Part shown: one piece after another, positions 36,259 through 47,206 of the stretch | Position numbering within the stretch: position 1 is the first letter of the stretch | Layout: the number at the start of each line of letters is the position of its first letter | Source: Bicyclus anynana | Lineage: Eukaryota > Arthropoda > Insecta > Lepidoptera > Nymphalidae | Direction of reading: 5' to 3' | NCBI RefSeq assembly: GCF_947172395.1 | Contig: NC_069085.1 | Location: forward strand, 7,658,112 to 7,722,111 | DNA length: 64,000 bases | Notes under the pieces: model-generated | Seen by the model: only the letters and a program-made list of their open reading frames with translations | Database searches by the model: none | What the model was told of the DNA's origin: nothing | Position numbers and translations under genes: made by a program

Positions 36259-36780
36259 CAGTGGCGTAGCATGCCTGTCAAAATTAGTTGGGAGGCCCAA
36301 ATGAGGAGGAAAGATTTCTATCAAAACAAAATAAAACACTAAGTATTTATTGAATATAAGCTATCACTTGCTCTTATAAATTGATCTGGCCTACACTAAG
36401 AATTCAAATTAAATTTAATAGCCAAATTGTTTTACTAAGTCATTTAGAGTTACAGTTTAATAGTCAAATTTGTTTTATTAAGTCACTAGCTGACGCCGCG
36501 CGGTTTTACCCGCGTGATTCCAGTTCCCGTTGGAAAACGGGGATAATATATAGCCTATAGCCTTCCTCGATAAATGTGCTATCTAAAACTGAAAGAATTT
36601 TTCAAAGTATTTCCTGAGATTAGCGCGTTGAATCAAACAAACAAACTCTTCAGCTTTATATATTAGTATAGATTTATAGCTAAAGATGATTTCAGTTTTC
36701 TAAAACACACGTCACGTGCCACTGTTGCACGGGAGCCCCGTACCATTGATACGGCTGACACGGCACTAGCTACGCCCCTG
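36259..36780. mobile_element. hAT-type element with nested Helitron
   Basis: Ends CAGTGGCGTAGC and GCTACGCCCCTG are inverted repeats matching at 11 of 12. Flanking 8-base repeats GCAAGCGA and GCGAGCGA match at 7 of 8, a hAT-type target duplication. No transposase. A 187-base Helitron (36486-36672) is inserted inside, so the hAT element is the older of the two. Confidence 0.8.
36486..36672 (-). mobile_element. Helitron nested in hAT element
   Basis: The plus strand reads CTAGCTGACGCCGCGCGGTT, GATAATATATAGCCTATAGC, CCTTCCTCGATAAATGTGCT, ACAAACAAACTCTTCAGC and ends TTAGTATAGA, flanked by A and T. Both termini are intact. Confidence 0.85.
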
Positions 36781-38020
36781 GCGAGCGATGCGGCCACTGA
36801 GCCGCGACGGATCCGCATAATGAGATGCAGTGTTCCTCCAGATGTGGCGCAGGCGCGGCCCCGACACTTTTTGTGCTCGCTGCTCCCCTTTTTTTGCTAC
36901 GACTTTTACCACTGACAATGTCACGGCGCTCACACAAGATGCTGTTAAACCTTTAAACAAAAGAAATCATTTACGAATTTCAGCCTCACCGCTGGGCTGC
37001 GAGAAACACGTGCTGTTCATTATATTGCTACGATTTTTACTGACAATACCAAGTCGCTCACACAAGATGCTGGTAAATTTAAAAAAAATACTAATTTGAG
37101 CCTTTTGGCTAAGACATACAACACGTGTTGTCCTTTTTGTTACACATTTATTATTATAGTTGTACACGTTTAAAATATTATTCTTGTATACGGAGTATAT
37201 AAGAATAATATTCTAGGTATACGGAGGTACATTGCAGTTTATTTCGTAGTCCAGCATGAGTAAGACTTTACGTATACGTAATTTGAAATACATACGGGAT
37301 TAAGCTATTAAATTACAATCATAATATTTGCACACCTAATAATGAGAATCTCATGAGCAATGTATCGTAAACTTGGTATTATGCCAAACTTGAATGGTAC
37401 TATTACTAATACTACAAATTTGTTCTTACATTTATAGATTTTTTTTTTTCATTATTTAATTTTGAAATGTATTATTTTAATCTGGTGTCATTGTTAACAT
37501 TTGAAATCATAATAATGTTAATTAAGGACAAAACAAAAAAATAATAGTAATAAATAAAAAAAATAATAATTCCTTGTATTTAATAAAAAAAAGTTTGTAA
37601 AATTAAAATTTATCATAGATGTTTCGAAGATACGGAACTAGGTAGAAACCCTGCATTAATATAACATAGGAATATTTATGTAACCTTCAGAATTGTTACC
37701 TACACCACACCAGATGTTTATAGACTTCAGAATTACTGGAATTGAATAACAATTATTTTCCAAATGCGTCTAGTACTGTAGTACGTCGTACTGTTAGGAT
37801 ATTAATTTAAATTCACACATAATTCAATAAATGTGTAGATCCGTAATAAAATCTAATTAAGTAAGACTACACGACTAACGAACTCCCAGTTGGTATTTAA
37901 GTATACTTATGAAAAATCCTTACGAAATCCACAATATCTTCGATTCAATCAATTAACGTAGGTTCACATCATTTGTAAGTACATAAAATATCAATGTCAC
38001 TTTTAAATCAAGAAAACACA
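36781..38020. other. noncoding stretch
   Basis: Contains a small internal near-repeat (TTGCTACGA...TTTTAC..TGACAAT near 36893 and 37026) and long AT-rich runs at 37430-37610. Confidence 0.45.
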
Positions 38021-38830
38021 AATGAATCCTCATATTTGCACAAGTGTCGCCGCACGCCGGTTCTACTGCAGACATACCCGCGCAGCTCCATACTTCTTTA
38101 CATTCCATATGAATTTAAAACTATGGGAAGTAAGGAAGCACGGAACTAGCGCAAGGCTATGCGTCTTCTCTCTTGCGTCGGGATCCTTTCACATTCTTGA
38201 TGACGATCAACGGTAAGGTCGCGCTGTGGACGTGCCATCGCTGGCGGAGGGCGAAGCGCTGCACCACGCCGCGGCGGCGCGAGAGCTCGAGCCGGCAGCG
38301 AGCGACGCGGCTTGGTGGCAGCCCGAGGGGCACTGGCGGCGGGACCAGTGCGCACGCGCAGTCCAGCTCTAAAAATGGAGTCAACCGCCGGAGTTTCGAG
38401 TCGCGAGTACCATCCATTCCAAATTTGTATTTTCCCGAAATAGATCCGACGGCGGGCGTCCGTCGGATCGGTTACTCAAACGTGCACCGGCCTGCAGCTT
38501 GCGGCGACTCGAAATGCACGACGCGCGGCGACCGGCGGAGTCCCGCGCGCGGACTCGCTGGACTCTCTTATGTAAGGAACGCTGTAAACCGCGCCGCGTG
38601 ACGACCGTATCCAAAATAAACGTGCACGCAGAGCACGACGCGCCGGCGGGCGCCACATGTGCGCGCTCCCGTCAGCGTCCCGATGATCGCTCTGGAGGGG
38701 AGGCTATTATTAGTCGAACACCATCCACCACTGTCACCTCCCGCGGGGTAGGCGCGCTATACATAGTTTCCATTGCGAGATCTGGCAATCCTCAGCGTTC
38801 ACTGACCTCCCCTGAAAAAATTTTACAACA
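38021..38830. other. CpG-rich island, candidate promoter or 5' exon
   Basis: The strongest extended CpG-rich block in the window (about 38200-38670). A donor-like ACG|GTAAGG lies at 38214 on the plus strand. Frames of 113-142 codons overlap on both strands, as expected where GC content removes stops; none resembles a known protein. A perfect inverted repeat lies at 38443-38469. Promoter function is an inference. Confidence 0.3.
38443..38469. repeat. 10 bp perfect inverted repeat in CpG island
   Basis: GATCCGACGG and CCGTCGGATC separated by 7 bases. It could be a dimeric protein site or chance. Confidence 0.7.
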
Positions 38831-40215
38831 AACTCAATAAAAACTACTACAATTGATAGGTAGTGTAGTTGTTATAGATAAAAGTAGAATTAATACTCTA
38901 TCTGGGATACGTTGATGTTTAAAAAATAAAAGCAAGTAATGTTTCACAGTAAAGTAGGCGAGCCCATTGAACCTGCGTTTGCAAAGTTGAACTATTGAAC
39001 TACAGACGAGTGCAGGCGTATTGTGGCCGAGAATTTCCGCCGTTGGCTGTAAAGCTCGTCTGTACGTTCGCTTAGTCAATAAATGAATTTTGGCAAACTT
39101 TTGTAGACAAACAAGTGGGACGACAGCCAAGTCATCTTTTGTCTACTTGAAAGCTACATAGTGCAAGCATTTTTGATATCACAGTGTTTCACGGCGGTAA
39201 ACAGGATACATTTACTCTTATGTGAAATAGCTCGAATACAATATACAGAGGAAACCCTAGCGCAGGATGCTATTGATATTCATACCGGTGCCCAAAAAAT
39301 ATATTTTTCGAAAATAGCTTTCTTTACTTTTTAATAAAATTGTATGTGATCAAGTAAGATGCGATGCCTAGTAAAGAATTGCGATGCTGCCCGCAGAGCA
39401 TGAACGTCCAAAGAGCGCCTGTTGAATATTAATGTGACATTGTTATTGGCCACAGTTGCCCGCCGCTGCCCCAAACGCACATTTCCATAACTTACTATTC
39501 TGGATCCGCGGGGAATCAGCACAATGTTGTAGAATATGAGCACTCGCCTCTCACCAACGTCAGCGCTGTAAACTCCGTCGCGATCGTCCGTCAATTATTC
39601 ATTACGTGGAATCAGTAAGCAGGCGAGCGGTCTTAGCAACTGTTCTGGAACACTCAATTGATCAATGCAGAGCCCGCAATGATTCATGACTCGATTGTTT
39701 CGTATGTATACAGACAACACTTTAATGCGGCGCTTGTCTGGCGCGACCTCTGCCGTCGCTGCAAACTACTTCAGAGTTCAGCATTATATCATTAGAGAAA
39801 TAATACGAATAGATACTTGTGAGTATCTATTTATCTGGAGGCTAAGTAATGAAAATTCCATATATACGAGTATATCTAAATTTTGAATTTCTAAAGTGGT
39901 ACGAATTTGCCTAGATTACTGACTATCTGGGTGATCATATACATAACCCTTAATACCAAAATGTGTTGACAAAAACAAGGCATAAAACTATTATGTAGAG
40001 ATTACTATAATAGACACGCCGCTTATATTGGCAATTTTCGGATTAATTGCCCACTAAAATTAAATTTTATGCCATGACTAACGGTGAACAATCGACCGGA
40101 TCGTCTGTGATACAAAATACAAAGTGCAATAAATGTACGTCAGGATATAGATGATTGGCGTAATATAATATTATTTTATGATAAAATCTGTTTTTCATAA
40201 ACCTCTCGAGAACCA
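38831..40215. other. noncoding, unique GC-moderate blocks
   Basis: Unique segments at about 38980-39130 and 39360-39780 are less AT-rich. An 87-codon minus frame (39331-39594) is unassigned. Possible conserved noncoding DNA. Confidence 0.3.
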
Positions 40216-40565
40216 TCTATACTAACTGAAGAGTTTGTTTGTTTTTTTAAACGCGCTAATCTAAGAAACTACTGGTCCGATTTGAAAAATCTTTCAGTGT
40301 TATGCCCATTTATCAAGGAAGGCAATGTATTATCACGCTAAGACTAATAGGAGCGGAGCCCCAATGAAGAATATTTCAAAATCGGGGGATATTTTTCGAT
40401 TGATAGCTTACAATGCGTGTGCTGCGTAAACGGTTAAAGTTTCGCAAAAATCGCAATATATAACAGAATTTTTACCTTCAAAAGTTCAAAAAAAAATCCA
40501 CGACAGTTCCCGCAGGATTTGTGAAAAACTGAATTCACGCAGACGAAGTCGCGTGGGTCGGCTAG
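40216..40565 (+). mobile_element. chimeric Helitron
   Basis: 5' end TCTATACTAACTGAAGAGTT and GGTCCGATTTGAAAAATCTT belong to the GACGCCGCGCGG family, while the 3' end ACGCAGACGAAGTCGCGTGG then GTCGGCTAG belongs to the GCGACTTCGT family. The switch is near 40330-40350. No coding content. Confidence 0.7.
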
Positions 40566-40579
40566 TATTAGTTAATAAA

Positions 40580-40727
40580 AAAATTGCCTATATGTAAATG
40601 TGTAATGTATCAATATGTCAACGTATCTGCATTCCAAATTTCAACCAAATCGGTATAGTACTTACGACGTGAAGCACTAACATACGTACACACTTTCACA
40701 CGAATTTTCGCCTTCATATTACTAAAA
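40580..40727 (-). mobile_element. Helitron fragment
   Basis: TGCCTATATGTAAATGTG, CTGCATTCCAAATTTCAACC, AAATCGGTATAG, then TTTTCGCCTTCATATTACTA: the reversed 5' half of the GCGACTTCGT family, adjacent to the previous copy. Confidence 0.6.
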
Positions 40728-41076
40728 ATTTAAATCAAGTAGCATTGTGGCGTGACCTTACCTACTCGTATAACATGTAAGTATCTACATTGCATAAGTT
40801 GTAAAAAGAATTATGCATTATAATTTGGGACTTGTAATAATATAATATTTTATGCAGCCTGCTTTAATTATTGAGTTGTATATGATTTTTTAAGACAAGT
40901 TGTGCCATATTGCTATAAGTTTTGAAAATGCACTGATTTTTTGCAGAAATCGGTACCTTCTTATACGAGTACAACTAATATTTTTGTACAAACAAATAAG
41001 AACAGACGTGTCGCTTGCAAAGGCGACATGTTTACCATTCTCTTCATTCACTTATATCAAATTTCCCTTTTAACTA

Positions 41077-41165
41077 TATCGTCATCATCATCATTATCAA
41101 CCCATGTTCGGCTCACTGCTGAGCTCGAGTCTCCTCTCAGAATGTGAGGGGTTAGGCCAATAGCA
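41077..41165 (-). mobile_element. truncated tRNA-derived SINE
   Basis: Only the 3' end of the SINE in reverse: TCATCATCATCATTATCAAC, CGGCTCACTGCTGAGCTCGA, TCTCCTCTCAGAATGTGAGG. Confidence 0.85.
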
Positions 41166-41339
41166 AAGAATAAGAATAAGGAAATTCTTCGCGTGTGTGT
41201 ACCTAGAATAGATACAAAAATTAATAAAGGTACATACCTATGCGTAACAAATCTGATAAACAACAAACAACGTGTTTGTTTAACATCTATGACACTCTAA
41301 AATATATTTTGAGTCTTTAAATCCCACGCATAATATTTT

Positions 41340-41536
41340 AAAAACGTGAAAGTTTGTATGGATAGTAGGTATGGCTGCTTGTTATTTGTTACTCGTTTAC
41401 GCTGAAAAAGCTGAAATGATTTGGCTAATTAGAGAGAGACTAGCGGATAATGATCGTAATAAGACGTAGGTACTTTTTTATTCGGAAATTGCAAGATTTG
41501 TGAAAAATTTAATGTTAAGTCTCGGGCGTCCACTAG
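41340..41536 (+). mobile_element. Helitron copy with internal insertion
   Basis: Starts AACGTGAAAGTTTGTATGGA and ends AAGTCTCGGGCGTCCACTAG, followed by T. It includes an AGACTAGCGGATAATGATCG segment in the middle. Confidence 0.65.
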
Positions 41537-41930
41537 TAGGTACTTTATAGTTAATTAATTAGTAGTTATCTCTTTGATCCAATGGTACGTCTGTTACAGT
41601 CTTGAGTTGAGTTTGAGTCTGGCCAAGGAAATATTTATTGGGTTATTTATTTATTATAACGAAATCACTGCGTACTGGTGCCTCGCAGGGCATATGATAC
41701 GATGCGTACCATGGGGATCAGTGGACACCAGCCATAAGTCGGCCTGGGTCATTAGCTATATATAGCAAGTAAAATGAACAGTTCGTAAATAAATAAATAT
41801 ACTTAAACAGTACACACTATCCAGCCCCAAAAGCGTACAGCGTAGCCTGTCTTATGGTTACTAACTATTAAGATTGCTGATTTTTATCATATTCATTTAT
41901 TTACATATACTTACTTATATAATGTATAAA
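41537..41930. other. noncoding stretch
   Basis: No recognised features. Confidence 0.4.
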
Positions 41931-41990
41931 TACACCCAGACAAAGGAAAACACCCACAAATACTTTTCAGTTGTGGAAATCGAACCCACG
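41931..41990 (-). mobile_element. tRNA-like SINE fragment, third type
   Basis: CACCCAGACAAAGGAAAACA, then GTGGAAATCGAACCCACGG, a reversed B box region. The same type occurs at 49503-49622. Confidence 0.55.
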
Positions 41991-42001
41991 GCTTATTTTT
42001 T

Positions 42002-42165
42002 CTGATTGTGTAAGTGCCGTAGACTCCATAAGGGACCTCAGCGGCGTCACCGGGTGTTTTGGGCGAGCGCATGATCATCGCCGGGGCCCGAAAGCAGAAG
42101 CAGAGTAGATGGGTGGAACGACTCTCTAAGGCTCGGACCTCGGCTTAGAGGGCCGTTCAGGAAGG
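42002..42165 (-). mobile_element. Jockey-like LINE 3' UTR fragment
   Basis: The reversed tail CTGATTGTGTAAGTGCCGTA, GGGACCT and GGCTTAGAGGGCCGTTCA matches the 3' UTR of the LINE in the last mib1 intron (GAACGGCCCTCTTAGCC, ACGGCACTTACACAATCAG). Confidence 0.65.
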
Positions 42166-42216
42166 GTGTTTTGGCCTAAGTGTATCGGTCCCCGAGATCG
42201 TGAGTTAATTGGCATT

Positions 42217-42273
42217 TGGCAACTTAGTTGCCCGATAGTCGGCCAACTAAAAATTGCCAGTGAGCGGCCACCC
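42217..42273. mobile_element. Harbinger-like MITE, right end only
   Basis: GTCGGCCAACTAAAAATTGC, CAGTGAGCGGCCACCC, then TAA: the same end as the MITE at 26193-26356. The left end is not recognisable. Confidence 0.6.
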
Positions 42274-43203
42274 TAAACCCGCATGGGCCGAATGGGATTG
42301 CTCGATGAGACTATACTCTAAATCTCCGTTTCTTTTGAGAGTGGAGATATAAAAACTGTGGGTTATTAATTAGGCTAATAATAACTGCGCCGTTATTCTA
42401 ATAAAAAAACCGGTGGTAGAGTCACTACGCACTAACAGAATTAACTTTTTAGAAATGCTTGTTTATTAAAGAAAGTCAATTAGTAATTTGATATTATCCT
42501 ACCATCAATATTTCCTTGCAATAAAATCCCAGAATATTTTTGAATAATAAATCTAGACCGCCTTTACGCATTTTACTTTTGTTTTCTGTTTGGTTTCTTT
42601 ACTTTATATGTTATCTTGTGTGTACAATAAGACTACATTATATCTATCTAAAAATATCCTAGTATTATCTGTAATTTTTGCAGGAAGGTTAAGGTAAGGT
42701 AACTTCGCGTTATATAGGTATAACTTGATTAATAGGTAGGCTTTTAATTGGGCTTTGTCACATTTAATAATTAATTTTTAGACATAAAATATTAAATTAT
42801 GAATTAAAAGTGGTTTCACCCGCGTAGTTTCCTTTTACGTGAGAGTAGAGGAATAAAATATGGCCTATTATACTCGTTTGAGATATAACTTTCTATTGGT
42901 AAACGTATTTTTTAAATCAGTTTAATAAGTAGATACCCCTACAACGTCATTAACTTTACCCCTTTATTATATAACCTAGTATAGATATTTTATTTCATAA
43001 TACTAGTAAGTACGAGTATGTTGTAGAATAACACTCAGTACATAATATGTTTTAAACTTGAAAATAAACTACCAAGTCCGTTTTGCAGTGCCAACTTGAA
43101 ATTTTCATTTAGCCTTATATTTTTCCGTGTGCAGGTATAGCTGGTTCTCAATCAAACGATAGTTTACAATCTTAACTCACACCAGAGTTTGGATAGATGT
43201 ATG
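42274..43203. other. noncoding with Helitron scrap
   Basis: A reversed Helitron remnant GTGGTTTCACCCGCGTAGTT and ATATGGCCTATTATACTCG lies at about 42808-42880. Otherwise AT-rich and empty. Confidence 0.45.
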
Positions 43204-43429
43204 CAGCGCCGGCCCGAAGTAAATTTTAGAATGGAGCGAGATCCAATTATGGCGCCTCTCCTGTTTGCTCCTAATAATATATACCTATACCAATTGTGAG
43301 TGCAAAGTAAGTTTTAAGAAGATCTCGACCATACTCTGGAATGACTAACGTTCTCTACCATTTAGGCGCCCTCTAGGATTTGGCGCCTGGAGCGACTGCT
43401 CCGTTCGCCGTATGGACGGGCCGGCCCTG
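43204..43429. mobile_element. hAT-type MITE with perfect 8 bp target duplication
   Basis: The ends CAGCGCCGGCCCG and CGGGCCGGCCCTG are inverted repeats matching at 12 of 13. Both flanks are GATGTATG, an exact 8-base duplication. The 226-base body has GGCGCC motifs near both ends and no coding frame. It is likely a fairly recent insertion. Confidence 0.9.
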
Positions 43430-45240
43430 GATGTATGTATCTGAACCACGCCAGATCGGCTGAGCAGATTTAGACGACACAGAATATTATCTAGAATTGC
43501 ACAAAGGCTACTCGTGTACGTATCACGTCGTCCTTACAGATACGAGATATTTTTTTTTATTTGTTGTTGTTTTGTTATTTTACTTACAACTAAATGAAAA
43601 TAAATACATACATATAAATACTTAATGAGTCGTTATCACTTTCTGATTGGGTAGATGTATGATGTTGTGAGCTGTTTACAATCTGCGGTTGAAGCGGTAG
43701 CTCGCTCATAGCTCAGCCAGTGAACATTTTTAATCAGAATATTACGAGAATATTCTCTCTTCATTATGTCCATATGTATAGAACGTGCATGGTTATTGTT
43801 TCCCGTATCCAAGCCCGCCGTGGCTGCCTATCCGGTTAGCGACTTAGAGCAGCGTTGCGAAACAAACTAAATCATTTGATATTTGCATTTGCCACTAGGC
43901 CGTGACCTAGTTCATACAGTGTTCGTTAGTACATATACAAATATTAGATATAAATTGTGCAAATAGTTAATAAAAAATCCGCATTACCGACCCCAAGCTT
44001 TTATTTCAGGCGTATAGGACGAAACATTAAACGGAAGCATGTATTTTTTACTTACTATTGGAACTTGTTACTGGTAAGGTATCTACTACATAGGTAGTAG
44101 TTTTTGCGTCACAGATTAACAAATTTCCATCTATAGGTACAAACTTTTTGTTTATAATATTAGTAAGATTTAAAGGGAATCGCCCAACCTCGGCCCTGGC
44201 CTACCCTAACCACCCCGCAATTTACGTATATCCAAAATCTCGTTAATTTTACTTAAATATTGAAATCATTACTATAACATAAAACTTTGCTACAACGTTT
44301 TACGACATTTTTAAATCATTTTAAATTTGTCGCCAATGGGGACAAGCATAGATCGTTGACCATATCCATAGAGCCTGAGTATTACGACATTTTTTGAAGA
44401 CTTTGATTGGTTTGTTTGTTCGTTTTCTTGTTTGTTTAGCTTGTTGATAACAGAAAAAAAAGCTTCAAATGTCGCTACTTTGCCGCTTTCGTACACCGGC
44501 GAAATTTTTAGCAAGGAGATTGATAAAAAAACGTTCTTTTTTTCTTCAAGAAACATGCCAAAATCTTTACATACATCATATTAATATTTCCATATACTTT
44601 TACCTATGTTCCCGGGGCATTGTTGTATTTTGGTTTGGCAGGTAAAATAATAGGCACATGAGGCTCAACAAATTGTATATATACTTGATATTTAATGGCA
44701 CAGGGCAAAGCATTGTGGGACGTCTTTCTGGCGTGCCCTGCGAAGTGTACTCTATTTTAGGCGATGGGTTTCCACTCAACAACAGGTCATCAACCTTTAA
44801 ACCTTCAACCATTAAACTTAAAATTTACGACTAATCTTATATATTATATTATATTACACCGCCGCGAATAAAAACTGATAAACTATAGCAAAAAAGATTT
44901 GCAACGCGGCGTCGCAAAGTACACTGAATAGATTTTAATGAAGCTTTTATCATTCGATACAGTTTTCCGTTCAGCAGAACTTATGAGTGAAAACTTTCAG
45001 TCCCCAATGGAGTCGTATCGTATTATCGTGATAAAGGGATTTTTGTAGAACAACTTAGTTACTCTCTATAAAGATTTGCGTTCGATGCGTTTCTATACAT
45101 GTCTCCGTGATATACATAAGCTACTCAACTCATTATCTGCATGTTTACCGCTCTAAATTAGTTCGTATAATTAAAAAAAACTATTATAATGACGTCACCC
45201 AACGCAACTCAGACAACCGACGTGACATGTATGACTCATA
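43430..45240. other. noncoding stretch with an unassigned repeat-like segment
   Basis: 44600-44812 on the minus strand has an open frame (LLLSGNPSPKIEYTSQGTPE ...) that is unusually balanced for noncoding DNA; it may be an old mobile-element fragment. I could not identify it. Another frame at 44311-44556 (minus) is likewise unassigned. Confidence 0.35.
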
Positions 45241-45813
45241 GTAGGGGAGCCGAAGAGGGGATTTTTGCAGTTACTGGAGCGCGGCAGATGAACATAAGGG
45301 AGTATACCTTGTACGTTGTTCAGTACCTCCACCAAGCTTGAGCTCTTAATATTGGTGGGTACGTTGGTACGTCTATAATTTCTTTTTTTTGGTTGCGTAC
45401 GTACGACGAAAAAAAAAATGTAACTTCATAAATACTCAACCAGCACGTCAGATTAAAATAAGAGTTGAAAGCTAAAAGGTGTGCATTTCGAAAATCTGAC
45501 GATTTGAGCGTAACGTAATGGAATGGGAGGGTTCCAAAGTTACAAAATAAAACCCTTATATTTCTGTTATCGAGCCACGAGCGCGATTTATTTCTTACTT
45601 ATTTTAAATGAAATAATCTCCTGAATCTAATTCTGATGATTTCAGTTAATCAAAGTAATACAAATTGTCTTTAAAATCTGTAGGTTTTTTCCCAACCGCT
45701 GAAAGCGAAAAAAGTATATAACCATTTATTCTTTCTATCATCTAATCAACCAAATCTAATCAATTCCCATGACGCTTTAGTAACTGCAAATTTAGCATTC
45801 CGGGCTCCCCTAC
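45241..45813. mobile_element. DNA transposon remnant, GTAGGGGAGCC ends
   Basis: The left end GTAGGGGAGCC with TTTTTGCAGTTACTGGAGCG 20 bases in, and the right end (reversed GTAGGGGAGCCCGGAATGCT, ATTTGCAGTTACTAAAGCG), are inverted repeats about 50 bases long. TA flanks both sides, suggesting Tc1/mariner. About 573 bases, no transposase. A GGTTCC-type repeat piece lies inside at about 45530. Confidence 0.65.
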
Positions 45814-46905
45814 TATTATTGATGTATGAAAAAGAGCAACTACTGAATATATTGCTTTTCGTTTCTTTTCTATAAGTATGCGTTCTTATACGGAAAAGGG
45901 TATTATAATTGCTGAATTTCTTGCTGACTGTTTGTTCTGTATATAATTATGAGTATTTTAGAACCGGTAATAGTCGTTACAACACACAGACTTGACGTTA
46001 TTTAAAGTAACAGATTAAAAACTTGAAACTTTGACCGACGTAAAAGTACTGACTTAAACGAATTTAAATTAGATTTTGATCACAGAACTTGGAATGTGAT
46101 AACCTATTTAGTATACCACGACAAAAAATGTATTGACGCTTATGGTTATAGTCAATGAAGAGATACATGTTTCGCTTTAATACCTTTACTAGTTGTGCTA
46201 CAATGTTGATGTTGTAGACTGAAAGTAGTTGAAAAACAGTATAATTAAAACCTATTTTAATTACAAGATACGCAATATTTAAGGACTGCCCTAACTTCGG
46301 ACAGCTACAAATGATATAGTGACATCATGGCGCGCAACGCTGATTTAATTCTTATGACATTGTCTTATGTAGTGATGCGTGCTATACAAAAACTAAATCT
46401 ACAATCACTATAGGAGTTCTATATAGTGTTTTGATTTAACAACGCTTTATTCCTTGAAATGCCATTTATTTCACCACACCGTGATTCGAAACAGAAGGAA
46501 GTAGAATACATTAACCTTACCATAACATCGTTAAATGTTTGAATAAATAAATATGTTTTGTGCTACACTGTTGAATAAAAAAAAAATATTCACAGAATTG
46601 GATATTCTAAATATGATATAGGGTTTGCAGGGTAAGGTACACTGGAGATGTAAATCGAGGATCGCGTAGGTACGCTCGCGCGCACATTTCGCGGCGCGGC
46701 GATCAGATTCCAACTGCTGGTACAGTCGTGCGAGTAGTACGAGTGCTGCCCGACCACGACGTTTGACCTTATTTAATTAGTTCGTTCGTTTTTACTCTTT
46801 GAACGTAATACGGTATATTAAAATGTGTACCGCCTAAATTACTGTCGCCATCTATACCATTACGACACTTAACCCGAAAACGAATTAATGTGGAAGGGAA
46901 TACGT
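45814..46905. other. noncoding stretch
   Basis: AT-rich, except a GC-richer piece at about 46650-46760. Confidence 0.4.
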
Positions 46906-47206
46906 TATCAACCCATATACGGCTCACTGCTGAGCTCGAGTCTCCTATCAGAATGAGAGGGGTTAGGCCAATAGTCCACCACACTGGTCCAATGCGGATT
47001 GGCAGACTTCACACACGCAGAGAATTATGAAATTCTCTGGTATGCAGGTTTACTCACGATGTTTTCCTTCACCGTTTGAGGCACGTGATATTTAATTTCT
47101 TAAAATGCACACAACTGAAAAGTTGGAGGTGCATGCCCGGTACTGGATTCGAACCCACACCCTCCGGAATCGGAGGCTGAGGTCATATCCACTGGGCTAT
47201 CACGGA
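46906..47206 (-). mobile_element. tRNA-derived SINE (Metulj-like), full length
   Basis: Reversed full element: tail CGTTATCAACCCATATACGG, body GGCAGACTTCACACACGCAG and CACGTGATATTTAATTTC, and head GGATTCGAACCCACACCCTC with CCACTGGGCTATCACGG (A and B boxes reversed). Confidence 0.92.

Noticed and set aside
38230..38380. Missing mib1 exon (a frame containing EALHHAAARE)
   Set aside because: The resemblance to an ankyrin LHHA motif is too short, no MIB-like sequence flanks it, and a stop closes the frame soon after.
38146..38840. Several overlapping frames up to 142 codons
   Set aside because: Same reason: CpG-rich composition on both strands, no family resemblance.
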